Assembly: GCA_017311315.1 (NCBI GenBank)
Contig: CM029654.1
Span: 26,461,806 to 26,525,805 of the forward strand
Source of the DNA: Dendrocalamus latiflorus
Taxonomy: Eukaryota; Streptophyta; Magnoliopsida; Poales; Poaceae
Direction: 5' to 3'
Length of the DNA stretch: 64,000 nt
Position 1 is the stretch's first letter. Each line of letters begins with the position of its first letter. Under the pieces are notes generated by a model that worked only from the letters and a program-made list of their open reading frames with translations, ran no database searches and was not told the DNA's origin. The position numbers were made by a program, and so were the translations under genes. Below are positions 10,301-19,481 of this stretch, piece by piece.

Positions 10301-11592
10301 CGGTGGCAAGGCTTGATACAATTCGAGTGATACTTGCCCTTGCTGCAAATTACAGTTGGGAAGTGCACCATCTAGATGTTAAATCAGCCTTCCTTAATGG
10401 AGAATTAGATGAAGAGGTTTATGTCACTCAACCAAAAGGCTTTGAAGTGAAGAATCAACCACATAAGGTGTATAAATTGGCAAAAGCTCTTTATGGCTTA
10501 AGGCAAGCTCCCCGAGCTTGGAACATCCGGTTGGATAAGAGTTTGAGGGGATTAGGCTTCAAGAAATGTGCACAGGAGCAAGCTGTTTATACCAAAGGAG
10601 TAGGAGATTCAAAGATCATCATTGGTGTGTATGTGGATGATCTAATAGTGACTGGAGGTAGCACTGCAGAAATCCAAAAGTTCAAGACACAGATGATGCA
10701 TGAATTTGAAATGAGTGATCTGGGATTTCTCTCCTACTACTTGGGCATTGAAGTAAAACAGCAGGATGGTAAGATTGAGCTCAAACAATCTGCCTATGCC
10801 AAGAAGATCTTGCAGTAATTTGGAATGGCTGACTGTAATCCAGCAAAATTTCCAATGGAGCCCAAGATGAATTTGCATAAAGATCCTGAAGGAACTCCTG
10901 TTGATGCTAAGGAATACAGGAGTGTAGTTGGTTGCCTTAGGTACTTGTTGCATACCCGGCCTGATCTCTCCTATGCAGTCGGTTTAGCAAGCAGGTACAT
11001 GGAGAATCCCACCACTTTGCATTACAAAGCTGTCAAACAGATGCTTAGATACCTCAAGGGAACAATTCATTTCGGGTTGTGTTATGTGAAGGGGAGCACT
11101 GAGGAATGCATCTTTGGTTACTCGGACAGTGATATGTCAGGCGACTTGGATGGAAGAAAGAGTACAAGTGGTATGGCATTTTACTTGGGAGAGAATTTGG
11201 TAGCTTGGAATTCTCAGAAGTAGAAGACAGTGGCTTTATCCACATGTGAGGCTGAGTTTATGGCAGCCACTGCTGCAGCCTGTCACGGGTTATGGCTGCA
11301 AAGCATCATCAGTGAACTGATGGGGACCGAAGCAAAGCAAGTGACGTTGTTTGTGGACAATAAATCAGCAATAGCGCTCATGAAAAACCCAGTTTTCCAT
11401 GGCCATAGCAAGCACATTGATACAAGGTTCCACTTCATCAGGGACTGTGTGGAGAGCAAACTGATCCAAGTAGCATTTGTCAGCTCAGGCGAACAGCGAG
11501 TAGATTGTCTGACAAAAGCATTATCAGGGGTGAAGTTAGGAGAAATGCGTTATTTGATTGGAGTCCGTGAACTGCATACATGCCAGGAGTAA
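7349..11592 (+). pseudogene. Copia A gag-pol, full length but broken
   Basis: The gag starts at 7349 (MALVPQQAARE) and has a UBN2-type domain. A CCHC knuckle (CYNCSNMGHYASEC) lies near 8182 and the protease motif LDNGASNHMTG near 8416. The integrase zinc region has HARLGHVNFHDL and CEACVIAK, followed by the catalytic core (LRTDRGGEF, VAERRNRT). The reverse transcriptase has DVKSAFLNGE and YVDDLIVTG, and RNase H has CEAEFMAA. The breaks are a four-base deletion near 7708 relative to the second copy, a TAA near 10816 and a TAG near 11221. It cannot encode an uninterrupted polyprotein. Confidence 0.9.
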
Positions 11593-11601
11593 GGGGGAGA
11601 A
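11591..11601 (+). promoter_or_regulatory. Polypurine tract of copia A
   Basis: AAGGGGGAGAA directly before the second LTR-A. It would prime plus-strand DNA synthesis. Confidence 0.9.
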
Positions 11602-11970
11602 TGTGAGTTGTTACTCCAGGCACGAGTGACGTGGAAGATACGAAGCCAGGTCACACGGAGGACAGCATCTTCGCAATTCCAGAAAGTTATCAACGCTTAT
11701 TTCCTTCCTGCAGTATTTCCGTTTTCTGTAATTTGTGTGATTGATCAGATCCGAATTTTGTGGATCGTGGGTGTGCACGATTCCTAGTTTGTTAGACTAT
11801 AACTTTGATGTTTTCTTGTTATTACGGTTAACAGAAATAGAGAGAAAATTGCCCCATTGTTGTCTTGCGGAAGAACTCTGAACTTCCGCTGATCTCTCTG
11901 AAACTTTACTGTTCACAATCTGAAAACATCCAGTCTTGCGTGATCTCTGAACTCTGGGCTGAAACCAACA
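11602..11970 (+). repeat. LTR-A, second copy (369 bp)
   Basis: Essentially identical to 6935-7303. It is followed by another PBS at 11973-11984 and a second internal region rather than by host DNA, so it serves as 3' LTR for the first unit and 5' LTR for the second. Confidence 0.92.
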
Positions 11971-11972
11971 TC

Positions 11973-11984
11973 TGGTATCAGAGC
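11973..11984 (+). promoter_or_regulatory. Second primer binding site of copia A
   Basis: TGGTATCAGAGC in the same position relative to LTR-A as at 7306. Confidence 0.9.
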
Positions 11985-12015
11985 TTCAGTGTTGAGATCA
12001 TTGTTCCGTGCCAAG

Positions 12016-13286
12016 ATGGCGCTCGTTCCACAGCAAGCGGCGAGAGAGGGCGGCGCGTTGTCGTTCCAGCCGCCGATGCTTTCCCCCACAAATTATCCAG
12101 TCTGGGCGATCCGGATGGAGGCGATCCTCGACGCGCATGGAGTGTGGGAAGCAGTGGAACCGGCAGAAGGAGCACAAGTTAACGCAAGGAAGGACAAGAT
12201 GGCTCGGGCTTACCTTCTGCAGAGTGTCCCGGAGGATGTCTTGCTGCAGATCGCAAAGAAGAAGACGTCCAAGGAAATCTGGGATGCGCTCAAACTGAGG
12301 TATTTGGGAGCAGAGAGAGTAAAGCAAGCCCGTCTGCAGACTTTGAAGAATGAGCTTGATGTGCTTCGGATGAAAGAGACCGAGACCATCGACGAATTTG
12401 CTGGTAAGCTTAGCGCAATTGCTAGCAAATATACCCTACTTGGTACTGCACTTGATGATGCAGCGTTAGTCAAACAACTACTTGATTCTGTGCCTGAGAA
12501 ATTTATCAATGTTGTGGCCGAAATTGAACAATTCTATGATCTGGCCACAATGCCTTTTGAGGAGGCTATTGGTAGACTGAAGGCATATGAAGAAAGGGCG
12601 GCACGGTTGCAAAGCAGTAACACAAATTCTGAGGGGCAATTGTTGTTGACACATGCCGAGTGGCAGGCACGGCAGAAGGGAACCAGCGGAAACTCTTCGT
12701 CCGGGAGCAAAGGACAGCAGTCCAACACTTTGATCGTGGAAGGGGGCGAGGACGAGGCCGTGGTCGAGGAAGTCAGGAGAACACTGGCAACACCGGTGGT
12801 GGAGGCCGGGAAACACGAGATAAGAGCCAAATTAAGTGCTATAATTGCAGTAACATGGGGCACTACGCGTCGGAGTGCAGGAGCAAGAAGAAAGAGGACG
12901 AGGCAAATTTCTGTGCCGTGGATGAAGAGCCGGCGCTCATGTTGGCAATGGCTCAGGAGAAGACATACCGCAGGCAAGAGATGCAAGCAACAGTTTTACT
13001 CAATAAAGAGAAGCTTAGACCTGAAGTGTACCGAGGTGACAAACGGGAAGATAGTGAAGATACCTGGTATTTGGATAACGGCGCTAGTAATCATATGACT
13101 GGTTGTCGTGGAAAATTTCAGGAGTTGGATGAAAACATCACTGGGAGAGTGAGATTTGGGGATGGTTCTACAGTCCAGATTATGGGAAAGGGTTCAATCA
13201 CTTTCACCTGCAGAAATGGAGATCAGAAACTTCTTCAAGAGGTCTATTACATTCCCAGGTTATGCAGCAACATTATCAGTGTAGGT
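12016..13286 (+). pseudogene. Copia A second unit: gag and protease start, truncated
   Basis: Near-identical to the first unit from the gag ATG (12016). It keeps the four bases lost near 7708 in the first unit. A small deletion near 12729 shifts the frame before the zinc knuckle (CYNCSNMGHYASEC), and a run of about 15 bases in the Arg/Gly-rich stretch is missing. The protease motif LDNGASNHMTG is present. Homology to the first unit stops abruptly after CATTATCAGTGTAGG near 13286. Integrase, reverse transcriptase and RNase H are absent. Confidence 0.88.
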
Positions 13287-13352
13287 ACCAGAGCCAGGCA
13301 CCCAACATCTCCCAGAAGTGCGGTGTGCACAATCCATGTGTGAGGGGGAGAT
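13287..13352 (+). other. Foreign junction and polypurine tract before LTR-B
   Basis: About 55 bases with no match to copia A lead into TGAGGGGGAGAT, a good polypurine tract directly before LTR-B. This is probably the 3' end of the internal region of a different copia element. Confidence 0.7.
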
Positions 13353-13674
13353 TGTTGGGAAAATAGTCCCACATGGATTGTGGGAAAGAAAAAAGCACAA
13401 CTTATAAGTGTGAGGGAGCCTCCACCCATTGGACTAGTCTTTTGGGGGGAGAAGGCCCAATACCACTTATAAGGTTGTTGCTTAAAGGGCTTGCTTGTGG
13501 GTAGCCCATGGGCTCCGATGCGTGGGGTGCGCAGCCCATTTAAGACCTGGGGACCGGGGCACGGGCGTGTACGGGTCAGGGGCGTGGGCATATGACGCAT
13601 GGCGCGTGTGGGCCCGTAGCGGACACACGGTATGGTATATGCGCCAGCACTGGACGTACAGACGTGTGCTTACA
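13353..13674 (+). repeat. LTR-B (322 bp), unlike LTR-A
   Basis: Starts TGTTGGGAAAATAGTCCC and ends GTGCTTACA, then the target duplication TCAGA. It has the look of a copia LTR from another family and carries no similarity to LTR-A beyond TG...CA. No partner copy of LTR-B exists in the window. Confidence 0.85.
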
Positions 13675-13679
13675 TCAGA

Positions 13680-14362
13680 ACCTAGATGAATAGAATGAGC
13701 TGCTCAGTTTGCCTAGCGTCATGACCATTGGTGGATTGTGATCATGCGGTTTTCCTGTACAATGTTAAAGGGGTCTTGACTGAGGAAATACTAAATATGT
13801 GGAGCTCCCAAGTCCCATCCCATTGAGAATGAAGATTTTTTTTTGTGGCTAGAGAAAACCTAGCATAAAATGTTGGAACTAGCATATTTATGCATATTTA
13901 GTTTATACAGTAGGTAATCTAGCATAAAAATGGCCTAAACCAACCTAGCAAATGCATTAGTAACCACTGGGATTTTTGGCAGGTTTTTCCATCCTGGTTG
14001 TCACCGGGATATCTAATTACCGGCGGTTACCTGGTTTTTCAATCCTGGTTGTCACCAGGATTTCCAGTTACTGGCGGTTACCAGGTATTTGGAACCCTGC
14101 TTAGTATTATATGGTCAATGATGCCAAGCGTGGTCGTGAAACGGTGTTCTTTAAAGGGATCAAGGAAACGGAGGGCAGCAGTACCTTGCCCCTGTTTAGC
14201 ACTTCAGCTCTAAATATCGTTCAAGCTTATATCACCTTCACAAATTCCAACAGAATAGAAAGTTACCATGTTGTGCTTGCCGGTGTAAGAGATGCCTAAT
14301 ATTCATATAATCTAAGAACTAAACTACCTAGTCCTAGACTTAGCTTAGGATGAGCTGCTCAT
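13680..14362. repeat. RLP copy 1 far-upstream segment, paralogous to 50997-51170 and 52640-52880
   Basis: Two blocks align with the second copy: 13681-13855 (GATTGTGATCATGCGG and GAGGAAATACTAA...TGTGGAGCTCCCAAG) and 14098-14310 (TTAGTATTATATGGTCAATG, AAAGTTACCATGTTGTGCTT). Between them the first copy has only about 240 bases where the second has about 1.46 kb. No convincing coding sequence is present. The block ends at the stop codon of the MATH-BTB pseudogene. Confidence 0.7.
13977..14085. repeat. Two-copy imperfect tandem repeat, about 54 bp
   Basis: Two adjacent units share TTTTTC..ATCCTGGTTGTCACC and end GGCGGTTACC. They lie in the part of the upstream segment that has no counterpart in the second copy. 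Confidence 0.7.
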
Positions 14363-14639
14363 CTATGCTTTGAGCAACCTGCTTGTCTTCTCTAACACAT
14401 CTACTAAGGCAGAAGGGAAATTTCTTTTGAGATTTGCACAACCTTTGGTTGCCACCACAGCATCCATCACATTTGAAGATGCGATAAATTAAATGCAAAC
14501 ATCGCTAAGCTTGTTGAGAGACCATGTGGAGGCTTGTTGTGGTGAGTAATTGACTTTTGTTCTAGGAAGATTGAGTTTAGTTTTTAAGGTCTCTGCTAGT
14601 TCTGCATTGTCGTAGCCCTGGCGAAGTGCTCTGCAGCTA

Positions 14640-15290
14640 ATACGACCACGTTGGTCGTGGTCGAAAGTCGTGCGCACTGTTTTCGACCACTTTGGGCGTG
14701 GTCGAAGGTCACCCGAGGGGTCTACGACCACTCTGGCCGTGGTCGAAGGGCACCAGAAGAGAGTACAACTGATTTGGCCGTGGTCGGAAGTCGTTACGAC
14801 CACGGTGTGCGCTATCGGAAGCCAGCCGAGCCATTTACGACCACGTTGTGGCGTATACGACCATTTTGGGCATGGTCGAAGGTCATTCAGGTTGTTTTCG
14901 ATCACGTTGGCCGTAGTCGAATGCAGCTACGACCACGTTGTCATGAGCTGAAAGCGGTTGGAAGTCGGAAGTCGAAGCTACGACCACGTTGTAGTAGGCT
15001 GCAGTCGAAATCGGCGCTCAAAAATCTACGACCACGTAAGAAGTCGGCAGAGTTCGACCATGTTGTGAGGCTGTCGTATGCGGTCAGAAGTGGGCGGCTG
15101 CGGTCGGAAGTCATCAAATGTGGTCGAAAGGGCTTCGACCACAATGAAACAAGTCGTACGTGATCGGGAAAAGGCTTCGACCACGGTGAAACTCAGTATA
15201 CATGGTCTGAACAAGGTTCGACCATGGGGGGAAGCGATGAACGTGGTCGGAAGGTGGTTCGATCACATGATAAGCAGCCGTAGCCTTTGA
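14640..15290. promoter_or_regulatory. Array of about 20 CGACCAC/GTGGTCG motifs in the LTR
   Basis: The words TACGACCACG, TTCGACCAC and GTGGTCGAA recur about every 30 bases on both strands. They often face each other, as in TACGACCACGTTGGTCG at the left end. The array lies 0.5-1.2 kb upstream of the TATA box, where an LTR enhancer would be. Two or three further copies occur at 16338-16390. Sirevirus LTRs are known to carry palindromic motifs in their cis-region. The same array is at 24503-25155 in the 3' LTR. Confidence 0.85.
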
Positions 15291-15819
15291 TAACAGGTCG
15301 TTTGGTCTCGAGAGGCGGTCGGATGTGCCCGAGATGTTTGAGCTTAGTCGTAGACTCATTGCTTCTGGTCGTATGGCTTGATATTGTTGTCGTTTGTCGT
15401 GTGCATTCACTGTTCTCTATTCTCGACTGGTCGTAGGTGGTATACGACTTGGTCAGAGTATGATTTGAGTTTTGATTTCTGGCTCACGTGGTTGGATACT
15501 ATTGTGAGCGGTGCTATGTAATAGTTTGCTTGTCTGATGATGTTTTGCAGGACTTTGAGACTAGTCGTGGCGAGGCATGGAGGGCCGAGACTAGGCACGG
15601 GCGGTGCTAAGGTCAAGAGCGGCCAGGAGGTGCTGAAGACGACGAGGTTTGCGAGGTGGTTGCAAGACTTGAGAGGCAAGGCAGAGGAAGCTTCCAGAAA
15701 GGCAGCCGGATGGCATTTTGGAGAAATGCGGAAAGCTGTAAAGGAAGCTGTATCTCTGTGAAAGCACTGGAGTGACTCTCGCTAATGGGTAAAGAGGAAA
15801 GCAAACCTGGTAGTGGAGG

Positions 15820-15830
15820 CTATAAAAGGA
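15820..15830 (+). promoter_or_regulatory. TATA box of the Sirevirus-like LTR
   Basis: CTATAAAAGGA, the only strong TATA match in the LTR. It has the motif array upstream and an AATAAA about 265 bases downstream. The same box is near 25684 in the 3' LTR. Confidence 0.75.
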
Positions 15831-16498
15831 GGGGTGTCTCCTGCATGTAGCAAAAAGGGGATTGGGGGTCTTTTGCTTTCTCTTTTGCAGTTGAGAGTAG
15901 GTGAGAGCAGGAGAGACAGAGGTGTGCTGTTGTCTCCTTCGTAGCTCTGTGTTGTGTTCCTCCCAAGAATCATGTAGTTCTTGGTGTTCTTGAGGATGAG
16001 AAGGAGGGGATGAGCTGAGTCTACTTGTAATCATTCCTCATGTCCTAACGTCCATGCGTATCGGGACTCCTCTGTAGTACTCTCGAGAAATAAATTCTCC
16101 GAAGTTCTTTGAGCTATGTGTATCTTATTTCAGTTCCTTTTTCTGTGCAGTCTCCTGATCTTTCTGTTTCAATCTTGATTTGGTTTTGAGCTGCTTTTGC
16201 TTTGGGCTATGTTGGCTTGCTTTGAACTGGGAATCATCCTTAAGGCCATCTTGGCCAGTTCTTCCCGAGAGCACCATTCTTGTTTCAACCGCGCAGTATT
16301 CTCTGTTTGATTTCTTTTGTCAGCTCGGGCAAGTGTTCGACCACGTGGTGTTCGTCCATCAGTTGGCTTACGACCACGTGTGTTCGACCAGAGAAGCCAG
16401 TCTTCTCGATCGATTTGTTTTGTGGGTTCTTGGAGAGTTTTTGAAGGCACCATTCACCCCCCCTCTGTTGCCATTTCGGTCCTACAATTGGTATCAGA

Positions 16499-16510
16499 GC
16501 CGGTTAGCTC
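16499..16510 (+). promoter_or_regulatory. Primer binding site of the Sirevirus-like element
   Basis: TGGTATCAGAGC two bases after the LTR end. Confidence 0.93.
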
Positions 16511-16542
16511 TTTTCGATAGATCTTAACCGGTCTCAAGAGCC

Positions 16543-18351
16543 ATGGCGACGGACAAGTACTCGACCAAGCCGCCCGTTTTCGATGGCATCGATTACCCCT
16601 TCTGGAAGAGCCGAATGGAGACATACATCCAGGCTCAGGGGTACGCTATCTGGCGCAAGGTCAAGGTCCGGTTTGTTTTTCCTGCCGATGAGAACATCAA
16701 TGCTGGGAATATGCATGATGTTGAGGCAAACGCTAAGGCAAGGAACATCATTATCCAGGGCCTGAGTCGTAGCGAGTTCGATCGCATCTCCCACCTGTCA
16801 TCTGCCTACGATATCTGGGTGACCCTCGACGCATACCATGAGGGCACCACCCAGATCAAGACGGTTCGACAGGACCAGTTCAAGCGCGAATACAACAAAT
16901 TCGAGATGCTTGCTGGTGAGTCCCTAGATGAGTGTTTCGCTCGTTTCCACAAGATCTTGAGCAACCTCCGAGCGGTCGGTCTCACATACCCCGACTCGGA
17001 CAACGCTCGTCAGATGCTTGCGGCACTCGATCTGCGTGTGTGGGAGATGAAAGTGACCACCATCAAAGACACGACAGACCTCTCGACCTTGACTCTTGAC
17101 GCGCTGTACTCGCGCCTCAAGACTCACGAGATTGACGTTGTCTCTCGTAGGTCGAAGTCACAGTCGATGGCTTTGGTCACCGATCCCAGTTCAGCTTCTG
17201 GTCTCTCTTCTGAGTCTTCTTGCGGTTTCTCCCTTGCTGCTCTCTATGACATAACTGATGATCAGTTAGAGCAGCTTGCGGATGATCAGCTGGCCCTCCT
17301 AGCCCGAAGGTTTTCCCATGCCTACAAGGGTAGGAGAGACAGAAAGAGAGGAGGACCAGTCATCTGCTTCGAGTGTGGTGGCCCCAACCACATCCGAGCA
17401 AACTGCCCCAAGCTTGGAAAGGGTAAAGGTGACTACGGCGGTTCGGGAAAGAACGACTACACCGACAAGAACCGCAACACGAAGCCTTCAGCACCTGCTC
17501 CGGGAAAGAAGAAGTTCCGCAACTTCGGGAAGGCCAAGAAGCTCTTCCACCGCGTCCTCACCGCCTTCGACGACCTCGACCTCAGCGAGGTGGAGGGATG
17601 GAGCGACGACGACGGGACGGGTGACCAAGAGCCCAAGGATGGCGGTGACGACTTCTCCGGCATGTGCTTCATGGCCCTCGAGGGCGAACTCAGCGACAGC
17701 GAGCTGTACTCCGACTCGGACGAGGTATGTCCCTCCTATGACCAACTTAATGAAGCTTTCCTTAAGCTAGGAGGTTTTCATGCTAGAGCTAAGACTAGGT
17801 GTACCGAGTTAGAAAAGGAAGTAGATAGACTGTCACGGGAGCTTACTTCTCTTACATCTGCTCCCTCCCGTGACGACTGTGATACATGCTGTGCTTTGCT
17901 GGGTGATTTGGAGAAGTTAAGGACCTCGCATGATAGTGTGTCCTCAGAGCTTGATTCTATTAAGGTGGAGAATGTTAGTCTGCTTGCTGAGTTAGAGTTG
18001 AGTAGGATGGCTGTTACCCTACTTACTACTGATGAGATTACTTCTCCCACCTCATGTGAGGTTAAGGACATTGCTGCTAGAGGACCTTATGCCATGCTCC
18101 TTGATCTGCCCGAGTCTTGTGAAAATTGCAATAATTTAAAGATGAACCTAAAACGGGCAGATCACAAGATTGCTGAGTTGCGTGCTTCTTTACTTGAGCC
18201 TATTGATTCATGTTTGAATTGTCCTAGATTAACTGCTGAACTTGAATCTGTCTCAAAACAGTTTCAAGAAATGATTGACACTAATAAGAAAATGGCTCAA
18301 TCGCGACTAAGGATCCTGTTAGCTCACCTTGCATTAGATGTGATAAACTAA
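16543..18351 (+). CDS. Sirevirus-like gag (602 codons)
   Basis: Starts MATDKYSTKPPVFDG in a good context, followed by a UBN2-type gag domain and a CCHC knuckle (CFECGGPNHIRANC near residue 280). A Lys-rich and then acidic region follows, and finally a long tail with Cys pairs and probable coiled coil (TRCTELEKEVDRLSRELTS). The long tail is typical of Sirevirus gag. The frame stops at 18351, but the next frame continues the same protein style (CDKLKLELVALNDKCVKL), so either a one-base change lies near 18290-18300 or the element shifts frame there. Confidence 0.85.
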   Translation: MATDKYSTKPPVFDGIDYPFWKSRMETYIQAQGYAIWRKVKVRFVFPADENINAGNMHDVEANAKARNIIIQGLSRSEFDRISHLSSAYDIWVTLDAYHEGTTQIKTVRQDQFKREYNKFEMLAGESLDECFARFHKILSNLRAVGLTYPDSDNARQMLAALDLRVWEMKVTTIKDTTDLSTLTLDALYSRLKTHEIDVVSRRSKSQSMALVTDPSSASGLSSESSCGFSLAALYDITDDQLEQLADDQLALLARRFSHAYKGRRDRKRGGPVICFECGGPNHIRANCPKLGKGKGDYGGSGKNDYTDKNRNTKPSAPAPGKKKFRNFGKAKKLFHRVLTAFDDLDLSEVEGWSDDDGTGDQEPKDGGDDFSGMCFMALEGELSDSELYSDSDEVCPSYDQLNEAFLKLGGFHARAKTRCTELEKEVDRLSRELTSLTSAPSRDDCDTCCALLGDLEKLRTSHDSVSSELDSIKVENVSLLAELELSRMAVTLLTTDEITSPTSCEVKDIAARGPYAMLLDLPESCENCNNLKMNLKRADHKIAELRASLLEPIDSCLNCPRLTAELESVSKQFQEMIDTNKKMAQSRLRILLAHLALDVIN

Positions 18352-18368
18352 AACTTGAACTCGTTGCC

Positions 18369-19481
18369 TTGAATGACAAATGTGTGAAGCTAACTAAGGA
18401 TCAACTAGTGAAGGCACCAACTGCTTGTACTGTTTGTGCTGAGAAGGGGGAGAAGCCCCAGGGTAAGGTGGAGACGCCTAGGAACGTGAACCAACTGACT
18501 AGCAGTAGGACTGTCCATTCAGAGTCGGCTGTGCGTGCACAAGCCATTCTTCCCTCTGCTATTGGTTCTTCATCTGCTCCCTTACCTCCTGCTGTTCCCT
18601 CTTCCCCTTGCTCTTCTTGCACCTCTCTCTTTCGGGAGTGTCAGTACCTTATGAACACTCTCGAGAGATTTGTAGGAGGCAAGAAGAAGCTTAATCTTAT
18701 TCTAGACCAATCCAAGATTTGCAAGTTCAATCAAGGTCTAAGATATGATTTTTATGAGGATATGAGGAAGCATCCACCTGCTATTCTCCGACCCATAGTA
18801 GGAGGTGTGATCGAGGTCGAGCCCAGATCTGATGAGGTTAAATTCAAATCAGCGGGCTTTGTCCAAGGGATCTCTGACAGCAAGGTGAGTCCACCTGCAG
18901 CTTCGGCCTCTCAGAAGGCGAAGCCTCCCCGTGCTACTTCTACCTCTCAGAAGGTGAAGTACCACTGCACCTTCTGTCAGAAGGATGGACACACAGTCGA
19001 TCGATGCTTCAGGCGCGCTAGGATTGCGCGTAGAGACCGTGCAGAGGCATTTAGGCGTATTCAGGGTCAGCCCCAGATCCTGAGTACACCTAAGACTAGC
19101 ACGAGGTCCAGGTTTGCTTCTGACAGGTTTGGGCAGCATCGAGGACTTGGTTTTTCTGAGTCTTCTGGTTTTCGTTCTTGTGCTGCTCCGGGTCGTGTCT
19201 TCCGCCGTCCTGAGGGTAGATCTCGGTTTCCCCATCGAGATAGCTACCCGTGGCGTGATCAGTGTGTTGCCGGTGTTCCGAGTCGCTCTCCCGTAGCAGT
19301 CGGACCCCGCAACAGCTTCAGGTCTGCTCACAGACCTTCTGCTTCTTTGAGTCATGGAGAGCGTAGGGTAGATAGAGGTCAGTCGTGCTTGACTACTTCA
19401 TCTGCTCGACGTGTTGTTCAGTATTGGGTGCCAAAATCACTCTTGATTTATCCCAGTACTGAGACTTTACTCTTTGTTTGA
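18369..19481 (+). CDS. Sirevirus-like second frame: end of gag tail, second zinc knuckle
   Basis: 370 codons in a different frame from the gag ORF. It contains CSSCTSLFREC, a region ending KFNQGLRYDFYEDM, a second CCHC-like knuckle (CTFCQKDGHTVDRCF) and a basic Arg/Ser-rich part. It ends 19481, overlapping the start of the pol frame by four bases. In related elements this stretch is normally one polyprotein with gag and pol, so two frame changes separate gag and pol here. Confidence 0.7.
   Translation: MNDKCVKLTKDQLVKAPTACTVCAEKGEKPQGKVETPRNVNQLTSSRTVHSESAVRAQAILPSAIGSSSAPLPPAVPSSPCSSCTSLFRECQYLMNTLERFVGGKKKLNLILDQSKICKFNQGLRYDFYEDMRKHPPAILRPIVGGVIEVEPRSDEVKFKSAGFVQGISDSKVSPPAASASQKAKPPRATSTSQKVKYHCTFCQKDGHTVDRCFRRARIARRDRAEAFRRIQGQPQILSTPKTSTRSRFASDRFGQHRGLGFSESSGFRSCAAPGRVFRRPEGRSRFPHRDSYPWRDQCVAGVPSRSPVAVGPRNSFRSAHRPSASLSHGERRVDRGQSCLTTSSARRVVQYWVPKSLLIYPSTETLLFV

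Larger units (their letters stand above)
6935..13674 (+). mobile_element. Composite Ty1/copia insertion with unlike terminal LTRs
   Basis: One insertion unit flanked by TCAGA at 6930-6934 and 13675-13679. The paralogous region near 50985-51003 lacks it, which confirms both junctions. Its order is LTR-A, a full-length internal region, LTR-A again, a partial internal region (gag to protease), a foreign junction with a polypurine tract, and LTR-B, whose sequence is unrelated to LTR-A. Normal reverse transcription makes identical ends, so this looks like a complex product, for example template switching between co-packaged RNAs or joined cDNAs. Such complex LTR insertions have been described in grasses. 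Confidence 0.8.
14515..16496 (+). repeat. 5' LTR of the Sirevirus-like element
   Basis: Starts TGAGAGACCATG and ends GGTCCTACA. It contains the CGACCAC array (14640-15290), a TATA box (CTATAAAAGG near 15820) and an AATAAA near 16089. ORFs seen within it differ little between the two LTR copies only because the copies are young; none resembles a known protein. Confidence 0.92.

Noticed and set aside
15537..16034. ORFs of 74-147 codons repeated in both Sirevirus LTRs
   Set aside because: Their duplication only reflects the paired LTRs; sequences look like translated LTR, not protein.
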